Below the pieces are notes generated by a model, which did not search any database, was not told where the DNA came from, and saw only the letters and a list, made by a program, of their open reading frames with translations. The position numbers and the translations under genes were made by a program. Source: an uncultured Saprospiraceae bacterium (GTDB taxonomy: Bacteria; Bacteroidota; Bacteroidia; Chitinophagales; Saprospiraceae). Taken from it: a stretch of 64,000 nucleotides of DNA. Positions 35,462 through 44,883 of this stretch are shown here, one piece after another. The stretch lies in assembly GCA_905480605.1 (NCBI GenBank), contig CAJQRD010000016.1, forward strand, positions 1-64,000, written 5' to 3'. Every line of letters starts with the position of its first letter. Position 1 is the first letter of the stretch.

Positions 35462-37090
35462 ATGAAAAATGCTGTTACTATAATTAACGTTCTATTTGTT
35501 TCAATCTTTATCCTATTGGTTTCTTCATGCAAGAACAAAGAAGCAGAACCAATTCAAAGTAGTTCGGAGTTTGATGAATTAGGACAAATAAACCTTGTAG
35601 TTACAGGCAATCAAGATGCCCAGGAGCAATTCAAAATAGGTTTACTATTACTTCATAGTTTTGAATACGAAGATGCTAGAGAAGCATTCTTGGAAGCTCA
35701 AAAAGCAGACAGCACTATGGTAATGGCCTATTGGGGGGAAGCTATGACCTTCAACCATTCGTTATGGCAAAGGCAAGAAAAAGAAAAAGCTGTCCTGGCA
35801 TTGAACAAGCTAAGCAATGATCCCGATGTTCGTATAGAAATGGCTAAAACAGAGTTGGAGAAGGACCTAATGAAAGCTGTAAGTATATTGTATGCCGACG
35901 GCACAAAATATGAAAGGGATGTTACCTATGAGAATTTCATGAGCAGTCTTGTTGATAAGCATCCTGATAACAATGAAGTAAAAGCTTTTCATGCCATTTC
36001 ATTATTGGCAGCATCAAGAAATGGCCGAGATAAAAAACTCTATGCTCGATGTGCACAAATTGCACAAGGCATCATCAAGGAAAATCCAAAACATCCTGGA
36101 GCTTTACATTATTTGATACATGCATACGATGATCCTGGACATGCACATATGGCAAAATCAGCAGCGGATGCCTATTCAAAGGTTGCACCAGATGCTACAC
36201 ATGCACTGCATATGCCATCGCACATTTATGTAGCTCTAGGTCTTTGGAATGAAGTTATTAATTCGAATATTGCTTCTTGGAATGCAAGTGTAAAAAAAGA
36301 CAATAAAAGTTACCATGCATTGAATTGGTTGCAATATGGATTTTTACAAAAAGGTGAATTGGAAAATGCAAAAGCTATGTTAGACAAAATGATTGCCAAT
36401 GTAAATGAAGACTCAACCAAAGTCGCTCGCGGTTATCTCAACAACATGATTGGTGCTTACTTAGTTGCCACGAATGATTGGAAGAATGAAGATCTTAATA
36501 TTGACTTCTACACTGAAGATTTAAATTTGACAACCAGAACTTCGCATAACTACATGCAAGGGATGAGAGCATACAGTGATGAACAAAAGGATGATTTAAA
36601 AGATATTATTGCTGAAATGAGCAAAGACATCTACTCAGCTTCACTCGCATTAGGAGATAAAGCATTTGCCATGTGTAGTAGCGGAGGGTTTGCCAATAAA
36701 CCAGCCAATCAATTGGATATTGATATGTGCAAGATAATGGAGAATCAATTAAAAGCTAAAATGGCATTGCTACAAAATGAACCTAAAAAAGCTTTGGCCT
36801 TATTAAATGAGGCATTAGAATTAGATTTGACCTTAAGTTATTCATATGGACCGCCAATTATTATTAAACCCATTTATGAAGACTTTGCTGAAACTTTATT
36901 ATCACTAAATCAACTGGATAAAGCAAATACCGTTTTTGATCAATCTTTAAACCGAAATCCTAAAAGATTACAATCTCTTGAAGGCAAAAAAAATGTCTTA
37001 CAACTACTAAAGAATGATACAGATTTAAAATCTATTAAGGAGGAGTTAGCTCAAGCTCTGTCAGAAATAGAATATGCAGATATTCTTTAA
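35462..37090 (+). CDS. TPR-repeat lipoprotein
   Basis: A 542-residue protein with a lipoprotein signal (hydrophobic stretch ending in LLVSSC, Cys23). It is almost entirely helical: TPR-like pairs at 55-85 (FKIGLLLLHSFEYEDAREAFLEAQKAD), 180-230 (ARCAQIAQGIIKENPKHPGALHYLIHAYDD) and 430-520 (AKMALLQNEPKKALALLNEALELD; DKANTVFDQSLNRNPKRLQSLEGK). The HAYDDPGHAHMAKSAADAY ... ALHMPSHIY segment contains many histidines and is conserved in a widespread family of TPR lipoproteins of unknown role. It would face the periplasm. No partner gene is evident nearby. Confidence 0.85.
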   Translation: MKNAVTIINVLFVSIFILLVSSCKNKEAEPIQSSSEFDELGQINLVVTGNQDAQEQFKIGLLLLHSFEYEDAREAFLEAQKADSTMVMAYWGEAMTFNHSLWQRQEKEKAVLALNKLSNDPDVRIEMAKTELEKDLMKAVSILYADGTKYERDVTYENFMSSLVDKHPDNNEVKAFHAISLLAASRNGRDKKLYARCAQIAQGIIKENPKHPGALHYLIHAYDDPGHAHMAKSAADAYSKVAPDATHALHMPSHIYVALGLWNEVINSNIASWNASVKKDNKSYHALNWLQYGFLQKGELENAKAMLDKMIANVNEDSTKVARGYLNNMIGAYLVATNDWKNEDLNIDFYTEDLNLTTRTSHNYMQGMRAYSDEQKDDLKDIIAEMSKDIYSASLALGDKAFAMCSSGGFANKPANQLDIDMCKIMENQLKAKMALLQNEPKKALALLNEALELDLTLSYSYGPPIIIKPIYEDFAETLLSLNQLDKANTVFDQSLNRNPKRLQSLEGKKNVLQLLKNDTDLKSIKEELAQALSEIEYADIL

Positions 37091-37218
37091 ATATTGATTC
37101 AAACCCCTAAATGTTTTTATGTTTGATATCTGAATTAAAAAAGAATTTAGGACATATCTAATTTCTTAAAAATATTGCTTTCCTTTGGTTTATAAATGCA
37201 TTAAACCAAATAAGCTAA

Positions 37219-38436
37219 ATGGCACTATCAAAGAAAATTGTTTTAATAAGAGAAGAGAAAACACCTTCAGACTCTAGAGTTGTTTTGACACCTAACCAAT
37301 GCAAGGAATTAATTGACAAAGGTTATAATATCTCTGTCCAGAAGTCAAATATTAGAGCCTATAAGGACGAAGAGTATCAAGCACTTGGTGTTCCTCTTAT
37401 TGAAGAAATTCAAGATCAAGATATATTTATTGGTGTGAAAGAAGTGCCCATTGATAACTTGATACCTGAAAAAATGTATTTTTTCTTTTCCCATACTATA
37501 AAAGAACAAGTTTACAACAGACAACTTCTTCAAGCGACGATCAAACGCAATATCCAATTGATAGACTATGAAGTCATCACCAACACTAAAGGACAACGCC
37601 TTATTGCTTTTGGCAAATTCGCCGGCATGGTAGGAGCTCATAACGGTTTGTGGACATACGGTAAAAGAACTGGCATATTCGAATTGCCAAGAATGCACCA
37701 AACCAAAGACTATGAGACAGTCAAGGAAATTTATAAATCTGTTGATATTCCAAATATTAAAATCACCTTAACCGGTACAGGTCGCGTTGCAAATGGTGCT
37801 GCCCTTGTACTAAATGACATGGGCATCCTAAAGGTTAATGCACTTGACTTTATAACCAAGACGTTTAATACTCCTGTCTACACTCAACTCAACAGTTTTT
37901 ATTATGTCGAAAGAAAAGACGGACAAGTATTTGATAGCGCCATGGATTTCTATACCAACCCAAAAGAATACAAGAGTGAATTTCAACATTTTGTAAAAAA
38001 CTCTGACATCTTTATAAATGGAATTTACTGGGATAATGATGCTCCCCCATTCTTTACAAAGGAAGATATGAAATCATCTGATTTCAAGATCAAGGTTATT
38101 GCTGATGTGACTTGTGACATTGCACCAGTCTCATCAATCCCTAGTACTTTAAAAGCCAGTACCATTCTTGATCCTGTTTTTGGATACAATCCCAATTCAG
38201 AAAAAGAAGATCAACCCTATCAAGATAACGTAGTCGATATGATGACCGTTGACAATCTTCCAAATGAGCTACCAAGAGATGCGAGTGAAGCATTTGGAGA
38301 TATGTTTATAGAACATGTCCTACCACAACTGGGCAATGAATCCAGTGATATAATTGAACGGGCAACCTTGTGCAAAAATGGAGAATTAGGTAAGCATTTT
38401 CAGTACTTGAAGGATTATGTAACAATTATTGATTAA
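37219..38436 (+). CDS. NAD(P)-dependent dehydrogenase, alanine/saccharopine dehydrogenase type
   Basis: A 405-residue cytoplasmic enzyme with the AlaDH/PNT N-terminal domain (IREEKTPSDSRVVLTPNQCKELIDKG, a lysine/arginine-rich substrate site), the catalytic region FFFSHTIKEQVYNRQLL with His in the SHT motif, and a Rossmann domain starting near residue 185 (KITLTGTGRVANGAALVLNDMG). The shape matches LYS1-like saccharopine dehydrogenases (L-lysine forming) more than alanine dehydrogenase, but Bacteroidota members have not, to my knowledge, been assigned a substrate. The C-terminal portion with ERATLCKNGELGKHFQYLKDYV is family-typical. It is monocistronic. Confidence 0.8.
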   Translation: MALSKKIVLIREEKTPSDSRVVLTPNQCKELIDKGYNISVQKSNIRAYKDEEYQALGVPLIEEIQDQDIFIGVKEVPIDNLIPEKMYFFFSHTIKEQVYNRQLLQATIKRNIQLIDYEVITNTKGQRLIAFGKFAGMVGAHNGLWTYGKRTGIFELPRMHQTKDYETVKEIYKSVDIPNIKITLTGTGRVANGAALVLNDMGILKVNALDFITKTFNTPVYTQLNSFYYVERKDGQVFDSAMDFYTNPKEYKSEFQHFVKNSDIFINGIYWDNDAPPFFTKEDMKSSDFKIKVIADVTCDIAPVSSIPSTLKASTILDPVFGYNPNSEKEDQPYQDNVVDMMTVDNLPNELPRDASEAFGDMFIEHVLPQLGNESSDIIERATLCKNGELGKHFQYLKDYVTIID

Positions 38437-38483
38437 TAAGTAATGATTAATAATTAGATAAGGACTAAAGGAGGAAATATTTG

Positions 38484-38512
38484 GATTAAGGATTAAGGAT
38501 TAAGGATTAAGT
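38484..38512 (+). repeat. Tandem GGATTAA repeat
   Basis: Four head-to-tail copies of the heptamer GGATTAA in the gap between the dehydrogenase and phzF-like genes. Related words (GGACTAA, TGATTAA) flank it. No coding or hairpin role is seen. Confidence 0.85.
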
Positions 38513-38564
38513 TAAAATTATGAATTAAATAAAAATTGTTGCCATTGAAGCATTAACTTAAATT

Positions 38565-39386
38565 ATGACAAGCATTACAACATATGTAGTTGACTCATTT
38601 ACAAACCAGCCTTTTAAAGGAAATCCTGCAGGTGTTTGCATCATTGAAGAAAAACTGGATGACGCCCAAATGTTACTTATTGCACAAGAACTAGGTTTGT
38701 CAGAAACTGCATTTATTCAAAAAAAAGAACAGTCTAATAATCAAGAATTCACAATAAGATACTTCTCCCCCAAAATGGAAATTCTACTTTGTGGTCATGC
38801 TACCCTAGCATCTGCAAAGGTCTTGTTTTCGATATACGATTCCGTTGAGAATATTAATTTCACGACTAATGAAAATCTATCATTGCCTGTTCAAAGAAAA
38901 GGCAAGCAGATTCAAATGACTTTTCCAATTTATGATACATCACCAATGCCAGCTCCTAAACATTTAATTGAGGCATTAGGAATAAAAACTATAATCAATA
39001 GTGTATATAACAGCGAAACAAACATTCTTCTTTTAGAAATAGATGACCGAGATCTACTAGAAAGTTTAAGGCCAAATTTCGTTGACCTTTACAATTCCCA
39101 TCAAAAGATTAATGGCGTTCTAGTGACTGCTCCCTCAACCAAGGGTAACTATGATTTCGAATCAAGATACTTTTGGCCTTGGAGTGGAACAAATGAAGAT
39201 CCTGTGACTGGAGGCACACATACTTTTCTAGCAAAGTACTGGAGTGAAAAATTAAACAAAACCAAAATGAATTCATTTCAATGCTCTGAAAGAAGCGGTT
39301 TTATGACAGTTGAATTACTCAACGACAATCAGATGACGATTAGCAGTGAGGCACAAATAGTTTTAGAAGGAAAATTATTTATTTAG
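38565..39386 (+). CDS. PhzF family isomerase/epimerase-like protein
   Basis: A 273-residue member of the PhzF/diaminopimelate-epimerase fold. Hallmarks: VDSFTNQPFKGNPAGVCII at the N-terminus, the catalytic Glu in GLSETAFI (about residue 47), the IRYFSPKMEILLCGHATLAS segment and the second-half mirror EDPVTGGTHTFLAKYW. Family members isomerise small acids; PhzF itself acts in phenazine synthesis, but there are no other phz genes here, so a phenazine role is unlikely and the substrate is unknown. It is preceded by the GGATTAA tandem repeat and stands alone. Confidence 0.9.
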   Translation: MTSITTYVVDSFTNQPFKGNPAGVCIIEEKLDDAQMLLIAQELGLSETAFIQKKEQSNNQEFTIRYFSPKMEILLCGHATLASAKVLFSIYDSVENINFTTNENLSLPVQRKGKQIQMTFPIYDTSPMPAPKHLIEALGIKTIINSVYNSETNILLLEIDDRDLLESLRPNFVDLYNSHQKINGVLVTAPSTKGNYDFESRYFWPWSGTNEDPVTGGTHTFLAKYWSEKLNKTKMNSFQCSERSGFMTVELLNDNQMTISSEAQIVLEGKLFI

Positions 39387-39444
39387 TTATTTTATTAAAA
39401 TCATATTCCCTAATCTATCAAGAGTTTGATGCAATGAACATTAT

Positions 39445-39816
39445 TCAATGTATAATCGCATATTTTTCTAGTGTTGCTAAATCAACATATTCTAATGCCT
39501 TTTGATGGGTAGCATTTAGATTTATTAGAGGAGCAACATTATTTCTTTCGGCATCTTGCCATCTAGATATACACAAGCACCAACAGTTGCCTTTAATCAA
39601 GCCTGGGAAGTTGTATTCAGGTCGTGGTGCAATCAAATCATTTCCTTGAGCTTTGCTAAACTTTAAAAACTCATCTGTCACTTGAGCACAAACGATATGA
39701 GTTCCAAAATCATCAGCTCCCGTTATGCATTTCCCATCCCTGTAATAGCCAGTTACAGGATTATTGCAACAAACCTCAATTGGTTTTCCATATACATTTA
39801 AAGTAGAACTCATCAT
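39445..39816 (-). CDS. DUF2237 family protein
   Basis: A 123-residue protein when started at Met of MMSSTLNVYGKPIEVCC. This start gives the usual DUF2237 length and opening. Conserved features are the Cys pair, NPVTGYYRDGKCITGADDFGTHIVCAQVT, FLKFSKAQGNDL and the WCLCISRW motif near the C-terminus; function is unknown for the family. The frame is open upstream to a GTG at 39909 that overlaps the purC stop by 4 bases and would add a hydrophobic segment (IIIVISTSVLYLSNVFF), making a membrane-anchored form. The cytosolic start is preferred on family grounds. Confidence 0.85.
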   Translation of the reverse strand: MMSSTLNVYGKPIEVCCNNPVTGYYRDGKCITGADDFGTHIVCAQVTDEFLKFSKAQGNDLIAPRPEYNFPGLIKGNCWCLCISRWQDAERNNVAPLINLNATHQKALEYVDLATLEKYAIIH

Positions 39817-39905
39817 CGGGTTTATCATAAAAAATACATTACTTAAATATAAAACACTTGTAGAAATAACAATAATTATAGATGCTCTAATCTTAGATTT
39901 ACTTA

Positions 39906-40844
39906 TCACAATTGAAGATATTCATAAACTGCATTTTCTATTCTATTGTCAACATCCTGATAGGAAGCCTTTTGGAAAGTTTTACCTGTAATTTTTTCAT
40001 ACAATTCTATATAGCGATCAGTAACCTTATTGGCAAAGTCATCAGGCATAATTGGCATAACTTGCCCTTCCTTTCCTTGAAAACCATTATCCATCAACCA
40101 TTCCCGTACAAACTCTTTAGACAATTGCTTTTGCTTTTCACCCTTCTCCTGTCGTTCATCATAACCATCCAAAATATAATAACGCGAGCTATCAGGTGTA
40201 TGAATCTCATCAATAAGAATTATCTCACCTTCATAAACACCAAATTCATATTTTGTATCTACCAAGATAAGACCTTCCTCTTCCGCCATTTTACTGCCCA
40301 AATAAAATAAGTCCATTGAATACCTTGTCAGGGTTGACCAATCATCCTCGGATACAATACCTCTTTCTAATATTTCTGCCTCCGAAATATCCTCATCATG
40401 GCCTTCCTCGGCTTTTGTGGCAGGTGTAATTATTGGTTTGGGGAATGCATCGCCTTCTTTCATACCGTCAGGCATAGGAACTCCGCAGATAACCCTCTTC
40501 CCAGCTTGATATTCTCTCCAGGCATGTCCTGCCAAATATCCACGAATTACCATTTCTAACATAATAGGCTTTGCTTTTTTTCCTATACTTACGTTAGGAT
40601 CTGGGTTTGCCTCCAACCAATTGGGAACGATATGTCCACTTGCTTTTAAAAAGTGCTGAGCGATCTGATTAAGAATTTGACCTTTGTATGGAATTGCTCT
40701 GGGTAGAACATGATCAAAAGCAGATATTCTGTCTGAGGCGATTACAACAAGCTTATCTTGAAGAAAGTACACGTCGCGCACTTTGCCTCTGTAAAAGTCA
40801 ACTTGTCCAGGAAAATTGAAATTGGTTTCTCTAATTGCACTCAT
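39906..40844 (-). CDS. purC: SAICAR synthetase (phosphoribosylaminoimidazole-succinocarboxamide synthase)
   Basis: A 312-residue purine biosynthesis enzyme that joins CAIR and aspartate using ATP. Visible signatures are KVRDVYFLQDKLVVIASDRISAFDH (ATP-binding strand and SAF-D motif), the MLEMVIRGYLAGHAWREYQAGKRVICG region, LVDTKYEFGVYEGEIILIDEIHTPDSSRY (two conserved family signatures) and DKEFVREWL-like QLSKEFVREWLMDNG. It is the longer, eukaryote-like/Bacteroidota single-domain form (about 310 residues) rather than the 240-residue E. coli form. The start ATG at 40844 fits the family. Confidence 0.96.
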   Translation of the reverse strand: MSAIRETNFNFPGQVDFYRGKVRDVYFLQDKLVVIASDRISAFDHVLPRAIPYKGQILNQIAQHFLKASGHIVPNWLEANPDPNVSIGKKAKPIMLEMVIRGYLAGHAWREYQAGKRVICGVPMPDGMKEGDAFPKPIITPATKAEEGHDEDISEAEILERGIVSEDDWSTLTRYSMDLFYLGSKMAEEEGLILVDTKYEFGVYEGEIILIDEIHTPDSSRYYILDGYDERQEKGEKQKQLSKEFVREWLMDNGFQGKEGQVMPIMPDDFANKVTDRYIELYEKITGKTFQKASYQDVDNRIENAVYEYLQL

Positions 40845-40941
40845 AGAATATACTTATGCGGCAAAAATAATGCATTATCGCTCTAATTATCAATCAATAA
40901 AGAATAATTATTATCTGAAATAATAGAATATTTAATACAGA

Positions 40942-41610
40942 TTACTTTAAGTCCCAGTCATCTTTACCCAAATTAAAATCTGATACTGTTTCTTTTTCAG
41001 ACTTTAGTAAGACTTTAAGATTAAATAAAGAGATAACCACAACAATAAACAACCATATATATTTCCAAATAACTGCTGGAAAAATAACCAATTCTTCAGC
41101 ATAAGCCTTTAAATCTGAAGATGGCCCAACATTAAAGTCTTGAATAATAAAGAGGATACTTGCTAGACCTATAAACATCAATACTGCCTTACCAAAATTG
41201 GTTTTGAAAGTTATGAATAAAAGGACCAAGGAAAAAAGCATTAAAGTTCCAGTTGTAAACAAAGATGTATGCCAGTAAACACCCGTAAATATCATACTCA
41301 AAGCCAATAGGACTAGAGTCGGCTTAACAAACCACTTTAGTTTAGCTCCGATAAAGAACAACATATTTCCGAAAATAGCGCTGCCTAAATATCCACCCAT
41401 AATTGTTATGGCCCTATTCCCATTCGCTGATCTTGTCCAACCACTTCCGTCTTCATTTATTTGAACATTCTCAACCCAACCACCTGTAAGTAATGCACCA
41501 ACTGCGTGGCCAAACTCGTGAAGAAAAGTAACAAGCAATCTAATTGGATATAAGATTTTTCTTCCCATGTCACCGCCATAATAGGTCAAACCAAAATAGG
41601 CGACTAGCAT
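40942..41610 (-). CDS. M50B-like membrane metallopeptidase
   Basis: A 222-residue membrane protein. An HEFGH zinc motif (His31, Glu32, His35; FLHEFGHAVGALLTGG) lies in the first hydrophobic region, followed by about five further transmembrane segments (for example AIFGNMLFFIGAKL and VIWKYIWLFIVVVISLF). This is the layout of the M50B-like group distantly related to site-2 proteases. The short charged C-terminus is cytoplasmic. The usual M50 NPxxD-type second ligand motif is not evident, so activity is uncertain. No sigma or anti-sigma genes are adjacent; the neighbours are purC and a dead lipoprotein gene. Confidence 0.75.
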   Translation of the reverse strand: MLVAYFGLTYYGGDMGRKILYPIRLLVTFLHEFGHAVGALLTGGWVENVQINEDGSGWTRSANGNRAITIMGGYLGSAIFGNMLFFIGAKLKWFVKPTLVLLALSMIFTGVYWHTSLFTTGTLMLFSLVLLFITFKTNFGKAVLMFIGLASILFIIQDFNVGPSSDLKAYAEELVIFPAVIWKYIWLFIVVVISLFNLKVLLKSEKETVSDFNLGKDDWDLK

Positions 41611-41846
41611 AACTATTATCTGAATTAATGTTTTATTTTTGATAAGCTGTGTTTTTTATAAAGTTAAAGCATTCATCTCACATTCTGATCTTAAGTCCCT
41701 ATTTATTAGATAAACTGCGTTTCTTTAACTGTCAACTGTATCAAATTGCTAGTCGAAATCACAAGATAAATCCTACAAACAGAATTAAATTTGGTTTTTT
41801 GGACCATTTTTGAGCAGGAGACCCCTCTCTGAAAGAGACTCCTCTC

Positions 41847-42685
41847 TTAATAAAGGGTGATCAATGAATCGATAATTGAAACATTATCAAGACACCAACC
41901 TGCCTCGGTCTTTTTCTCTATCACACAATTATTAAAATGCTTTTCTAAACGATCATAAACCTCATAAGCTTGATTATCACTATAGTATTTATGGAGCCAT
42001 TATTTTCTATTCTGACTCCTTGGCTTCAACCCGATTCCTCCATCAAATACGCGCAAGATTCCTCTAGAGTTCATTAATCTAATTTTTGTATTCAGCCTTT
42101 TAGTGGAAAAGAGTAATAATGCTTTATTATGATTTAAGTAATTAACTATTCTAGCCTTTAATTGCTCTAAGGACTCATAAGTTTCAGTTGCAATCCTCTA
42201 TTTGTTGTTTTCAGAAAAGCATGGATCTTATTTAAAATCCTCAAGCATTGTATTTTCAAGATAGAATTTAAATGTTCCTATATTTTGTATTGACAAGACA
42301 AGAAAACATAGCCTTTGTTTTCTTCAATCGTAATATTTGAAAACGTGTAGTTTTCGATTTCACTTTCAATTGTTAAACTTTATGACTCACTTTTGTTGCT
42401 GGCAATCAGATTCCACTTATAGACCGAAATGTCATTCCCAATCAATCATATCAGTTCCTTATTTGGGAATATTGATAAAATATAGCCTTGACCATTCTGA
42501 CCGTACACCTTTCATAGCTCTAATGAATTTGAAGCGTGGTAAAAATCATCACTGATTTCGATCTCTGTTAACCGCCAAATTCCCTCCAGGTTATCTGTTG
42601 TCACAAAGACTTTGGTAATTGTTACATCTTGTTTATAACTACAAATAAAAACGAGAAGAAAAAAAAGAAATTACCTTTTGTTCAT
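41847..42685 (-). pseudogene. Heavily decayed lipoprotein gene
   Basis: Reading the reverse strand from ATG 42685 gives a lipoprotein-like start (MNKR-stop-FLFFLLVFICS), then VTITKVFVTTDNLEGIWRL, TEIEISDDFYHASNSLEL, GQGYILSIFPNKELI, SLTIESEIENYTFSNITI, and after frame changes AYEVYDRLEKHFNNCVIE and GWCLDNVSIIDSLITLY, ending at TAA 41847-41849. Internal stops of all three kinds (TAA, TGA twice at likely Trp positions, TAG) and several frame changes break it, so it cannot be an assembly error. I recognise no family. It accounts for most of the 1.17-kb gap between the M50 and rhodanese genes. Confidence 0.75.
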
Positions 42686-42782
42686 GTTAAATTAGAAATG
42701 AATTACTAACTGGTGTTGTCTTCTTCAAATCGGAATAAATCTATTAAATCCAAAAGAACATAACAACAAATTACATACTGTC

Positions 42783-43100
42783 TTAGTATGTGGGTAAAGA
42801 AGTATCAATCTCTTTTGCCCATGCCAATATACCACCTGTCAAATTGTACAAATTCTTATGCCCTTTCTGCGCTTCTAAGAGTGCAATAACTTGAGCACTT
42901 CTAGCCCCTGATCGGCAATGAACAATTACTTTTTTATCAGTAGGAAAGCTATTTAAGTTTGAAGCTATTTGCGATACAGGAATCAATTGTGCCCCAATGT
43001 TTACCAAGTCAAACTCGTGTTGTTCTCTTACATCAATTATTTTTATATCCTCACCAGCATCTATCATGCTTTTCAATTCTTGTACTGTGACTGATTTCAT
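42783..43100 (-). CDS. Single-domain rhodanese-like sulfurtransferase
   Basis: A 105-residue single rhodanese domain without signal peptide. The active-site loop CRSGAR (Cys62) is preceded by VIVH and followed by SAQVIALL, the GlpE/PspE-like arrangement; IIDVREQHEF and the C-terminal NLTGGILAWAKEID are also diagnostic. Such enzymes transfer sulfane sulfur from thiosulfate or persulfide to thiols. The acceptor is unknown. It starts about 110 bp beyond the murB 3' end in the same direction. Confidence 0.9.
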   Translation of the reverse strand: MKSVTVQELKSMIDAGEDIKIIDVREQHEFDLVNIGAQLIPVSQIASNLNSFPTDKKVIVHCRSGARSAQVIALLEAQKGHKNLYNLTGGILAWAKEIDTSLPTY

Positions 43101-43209
43101 AATTTATTCTTTTAATTGTGCAAACGTAAGATCAAATATTCAAAATTCAAAATTTGATCCGATTGCCTATATAATTATTGGGCTGCAGATGCATTAAAGG
43201 CGCATTGCT

Positions 43210-44217
43210 TTACCAAATATTTACTTCTGCTTCTAATTCAATATTAAACTTATCCTTCACCGATCTTTGAATATCTTTAGATAAATTAAATATTTCCTCC
43301 CCTGTCGCTTCTCCATGGTTAACTATAACAAGTGCCTGGTTCTTATAAGTTCCTGTTTGACCAACAACTTTGCCTTTCCAACCACATTGATCAATCAACC
43401 AACCTGCAGGTATCTTAACGCCATTTTCAGCTAGATAATTTGGCATGTTTGGATTGTCTTTCAAAATTGCATCAAACAATGATTGTTCAACTACTGGATT
43501 CTTGAAAAAACTACCACTATTCCCTATTACTTTAGGATCAGGCAATTTAGACTGGCGAATAGCAATAACAACATCACTTACATCTTTAATTGTAGAATTA
43601 ATAATTTGCTTTTCTTCCAATGTTTTTGAAATTGCACCATAAGATGTATTTAAAACATGGTAGCCTTCTTTTGTTAACTTCAAAACGATACTTGTAATGA
43701 TAAATTTATCCTTCCAAATAGTTTTAAAATTACTACTTCTGTATCCGAAGTCACATTCAGAATTATGAAAGGTCAACATCTTTTTTGATGTTTTATCGAA
43801 AGCCTTTACAGCATGCAAAACATCTTTTATTTCAACGCCATATGCCCCAATATTTTGCATAGGAGCCGCACCGCACTTCCCAGGTATTAAGGACATATTT
43901 TCTAATCCACCAAAGTTATTTGAAATAGCCCACAGCACAAAGTCATGCCATTCTTCACCAGCACAAGCCTCTACTAAAACGTAAGACTCCTGATCATTAA
44001 CTACCTTTACTCCTTTGGTATTGATATGTAAAACAGGTTTCGTCAGTTTATCTGTCAAAAGAATATTACTGCCACCTCCTAAAACCAAAATTTTAGTCAA
44101 ATCAATATCCAAATATTCAAAATCTGATACATCATCAATCGTAATCAATTGATCTATATCTAAATCTATGTTAAATGTGTTGTAAGGTTTCGATGAAACC
44201 TTATTAGAAATTTGCAT
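43210..44217 (-). CDS. murB: UDP-N-acetylenolpyruvoylglucosamine reductase
   Basis: A 335-residue FAD enzyme that completes UDP-MurNAc synthesis for peptidoglycan. FAD-binding LVLGGGSNILLTD-type motif (about 44-56), PGKCGAAPMQNIGAYGVE (about 117-134), YGAISKTL, the catalytic Ser in GNSGSFFKNP, and the C-terminal Glu in NIELEAEVNIW are all present. The length and the YGYR-like GYRSSNFK loop match the type I (E. coli-like) enzyme. The start overlaps the stop of the preceding exported-protein gene by one base, so it is translated from the same message. Confidence 0.95.
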   Translation of the reverse strand: MQISNKVSSKPYNTFNIDLDIDQLITIDDVSDFEYLDIDLTKILVLGGGSNILLTDKLTKPVLHINTKGVKVVNDQESYVLVEACAGEEWHDFVLWAISNNFGGLENMSLIPGKCGAAPMQNIGAYGVEIKDVLHAVKAFDKTSKKMLTFHNSECDFGYRSSNFKTIWKDKFIITSIVLKLTKEGYHVLNTSYGAISKTLEEKQIINSTIKDVSDVVIAIRQSKLPDPKVIGNSGSFFKNPVVEQSLFDAILKDNPNMPNYLAENGVKIPAGWLIDQCGWKGKVVGQTGTYKNQALVIVNHGEATGEEIFNLSKDIQRSVKDKFNIELEAEVNIW

Positions 44218-44852
44218 TACAATCTACTATTAGGATCATCAATTTTTTTCAATTTTGAAAAGTTGAAATCAAATTGTAATCCTACATTTACTGAATTCGC
44301 TCCATCAAGATCAGGATTAAATCCATATCTGGTAAAAAATTGTACGCCAAATCCAGAAATTCCAAAACCATACCCAACTTGGACAATGTAAGTTTTGAAG
44401 AATTTTCTTTCACCTCCCAAATCTTTAAAATCTTGAGTGTGATAATACAACTCTGTTTTATTGAATTGTATTCCGCCACCCAATGACAGTCCAAATCGAC
44501 CTTCTTTATTTAGCCCAGATAATCCAGCAAAATTAAGTTTACCAATAACTGGAAAGGATACATTTCCCAAGCCTTTGTAATCGGGTATAGACATTGCCAA
44601 AAGCCCTAGATTTACTTGAGTTTCAACTGATACAGAGAAATTTTCACCTCCAACCCAAATTTTAGGTCCTACAGCAAAATTAAGCAATGCACTTCCATTA
44701 GCACGATGCTGCCCTGTCGAATCTAAAGGGTTACTGTATCTATTATAAAGATCTATCCCAGCAGTCATTCCTATTCCAAATTGAGAAATAGCCGAATTCA
44801 TAGCGCCAAACGTCAATAATAGTATCAAGTAAATTTTAGTCGTTTTCAACAT
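44217..44852 (-). CDS. Exported outer-membrane beta-barrel-like protein
   Basis: A 211-residue protein with a signal peptide (MLKTTKIYLILLLTFGAMNSAIS) and then alternating hydrophobic/polar strands rich in Gly and aromatic residues (GIGMTAGIDLYNRYS, FAVGPKIWVGGENFSVSVET, YIVQVGYGFGISGFGVQFFTRYG, SVNVGLQFDFNF). The look is that of a small (eight-stranded) outer-membrane barrel of the PorT or OmpW size class, but no family motif is clear. It is upstream of and overlapping murB by one base, an unusual partner for a cell-wall precursor enzyme. Confidence 0.7.
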   Translation of the reverse strand: MLKTTKIYLILLLTFGAMNSAISQFGIGMTAGIDLYNRYSNPLDSTGQHRANGSALLNFAVGPKIWVGGENFSVSVETQVNLGLLAMSIPDYKGLGNVSFPVIGKLNFAGLSGLNKEGRFGLSLGGGIQFNKTELYYHTQDFKDLGGERKFFKTYIVQVGYGFGISGFGVQFFTRYGFNPDLDGANSVNVGLQFDFNFSKLKKIDDPNSRL

Positions 44853-44883
44853 AACTTATATGATTTCAAATAAATTTTAAGGA

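Noticed and set aside
42337-42555. A 72-residue forward frame
   Set aside because: Antisense to the dead lipoprotein gene, with no motif.
41847-42685. Possible recoding of TGA as Trp, suggested by TGA at Trp-like positions in relics
   Set aside because: Intact genes use TGG for Trp and TGA as stop (for example the purC and feoA ends), and the same relic also contains TAA and TAG.
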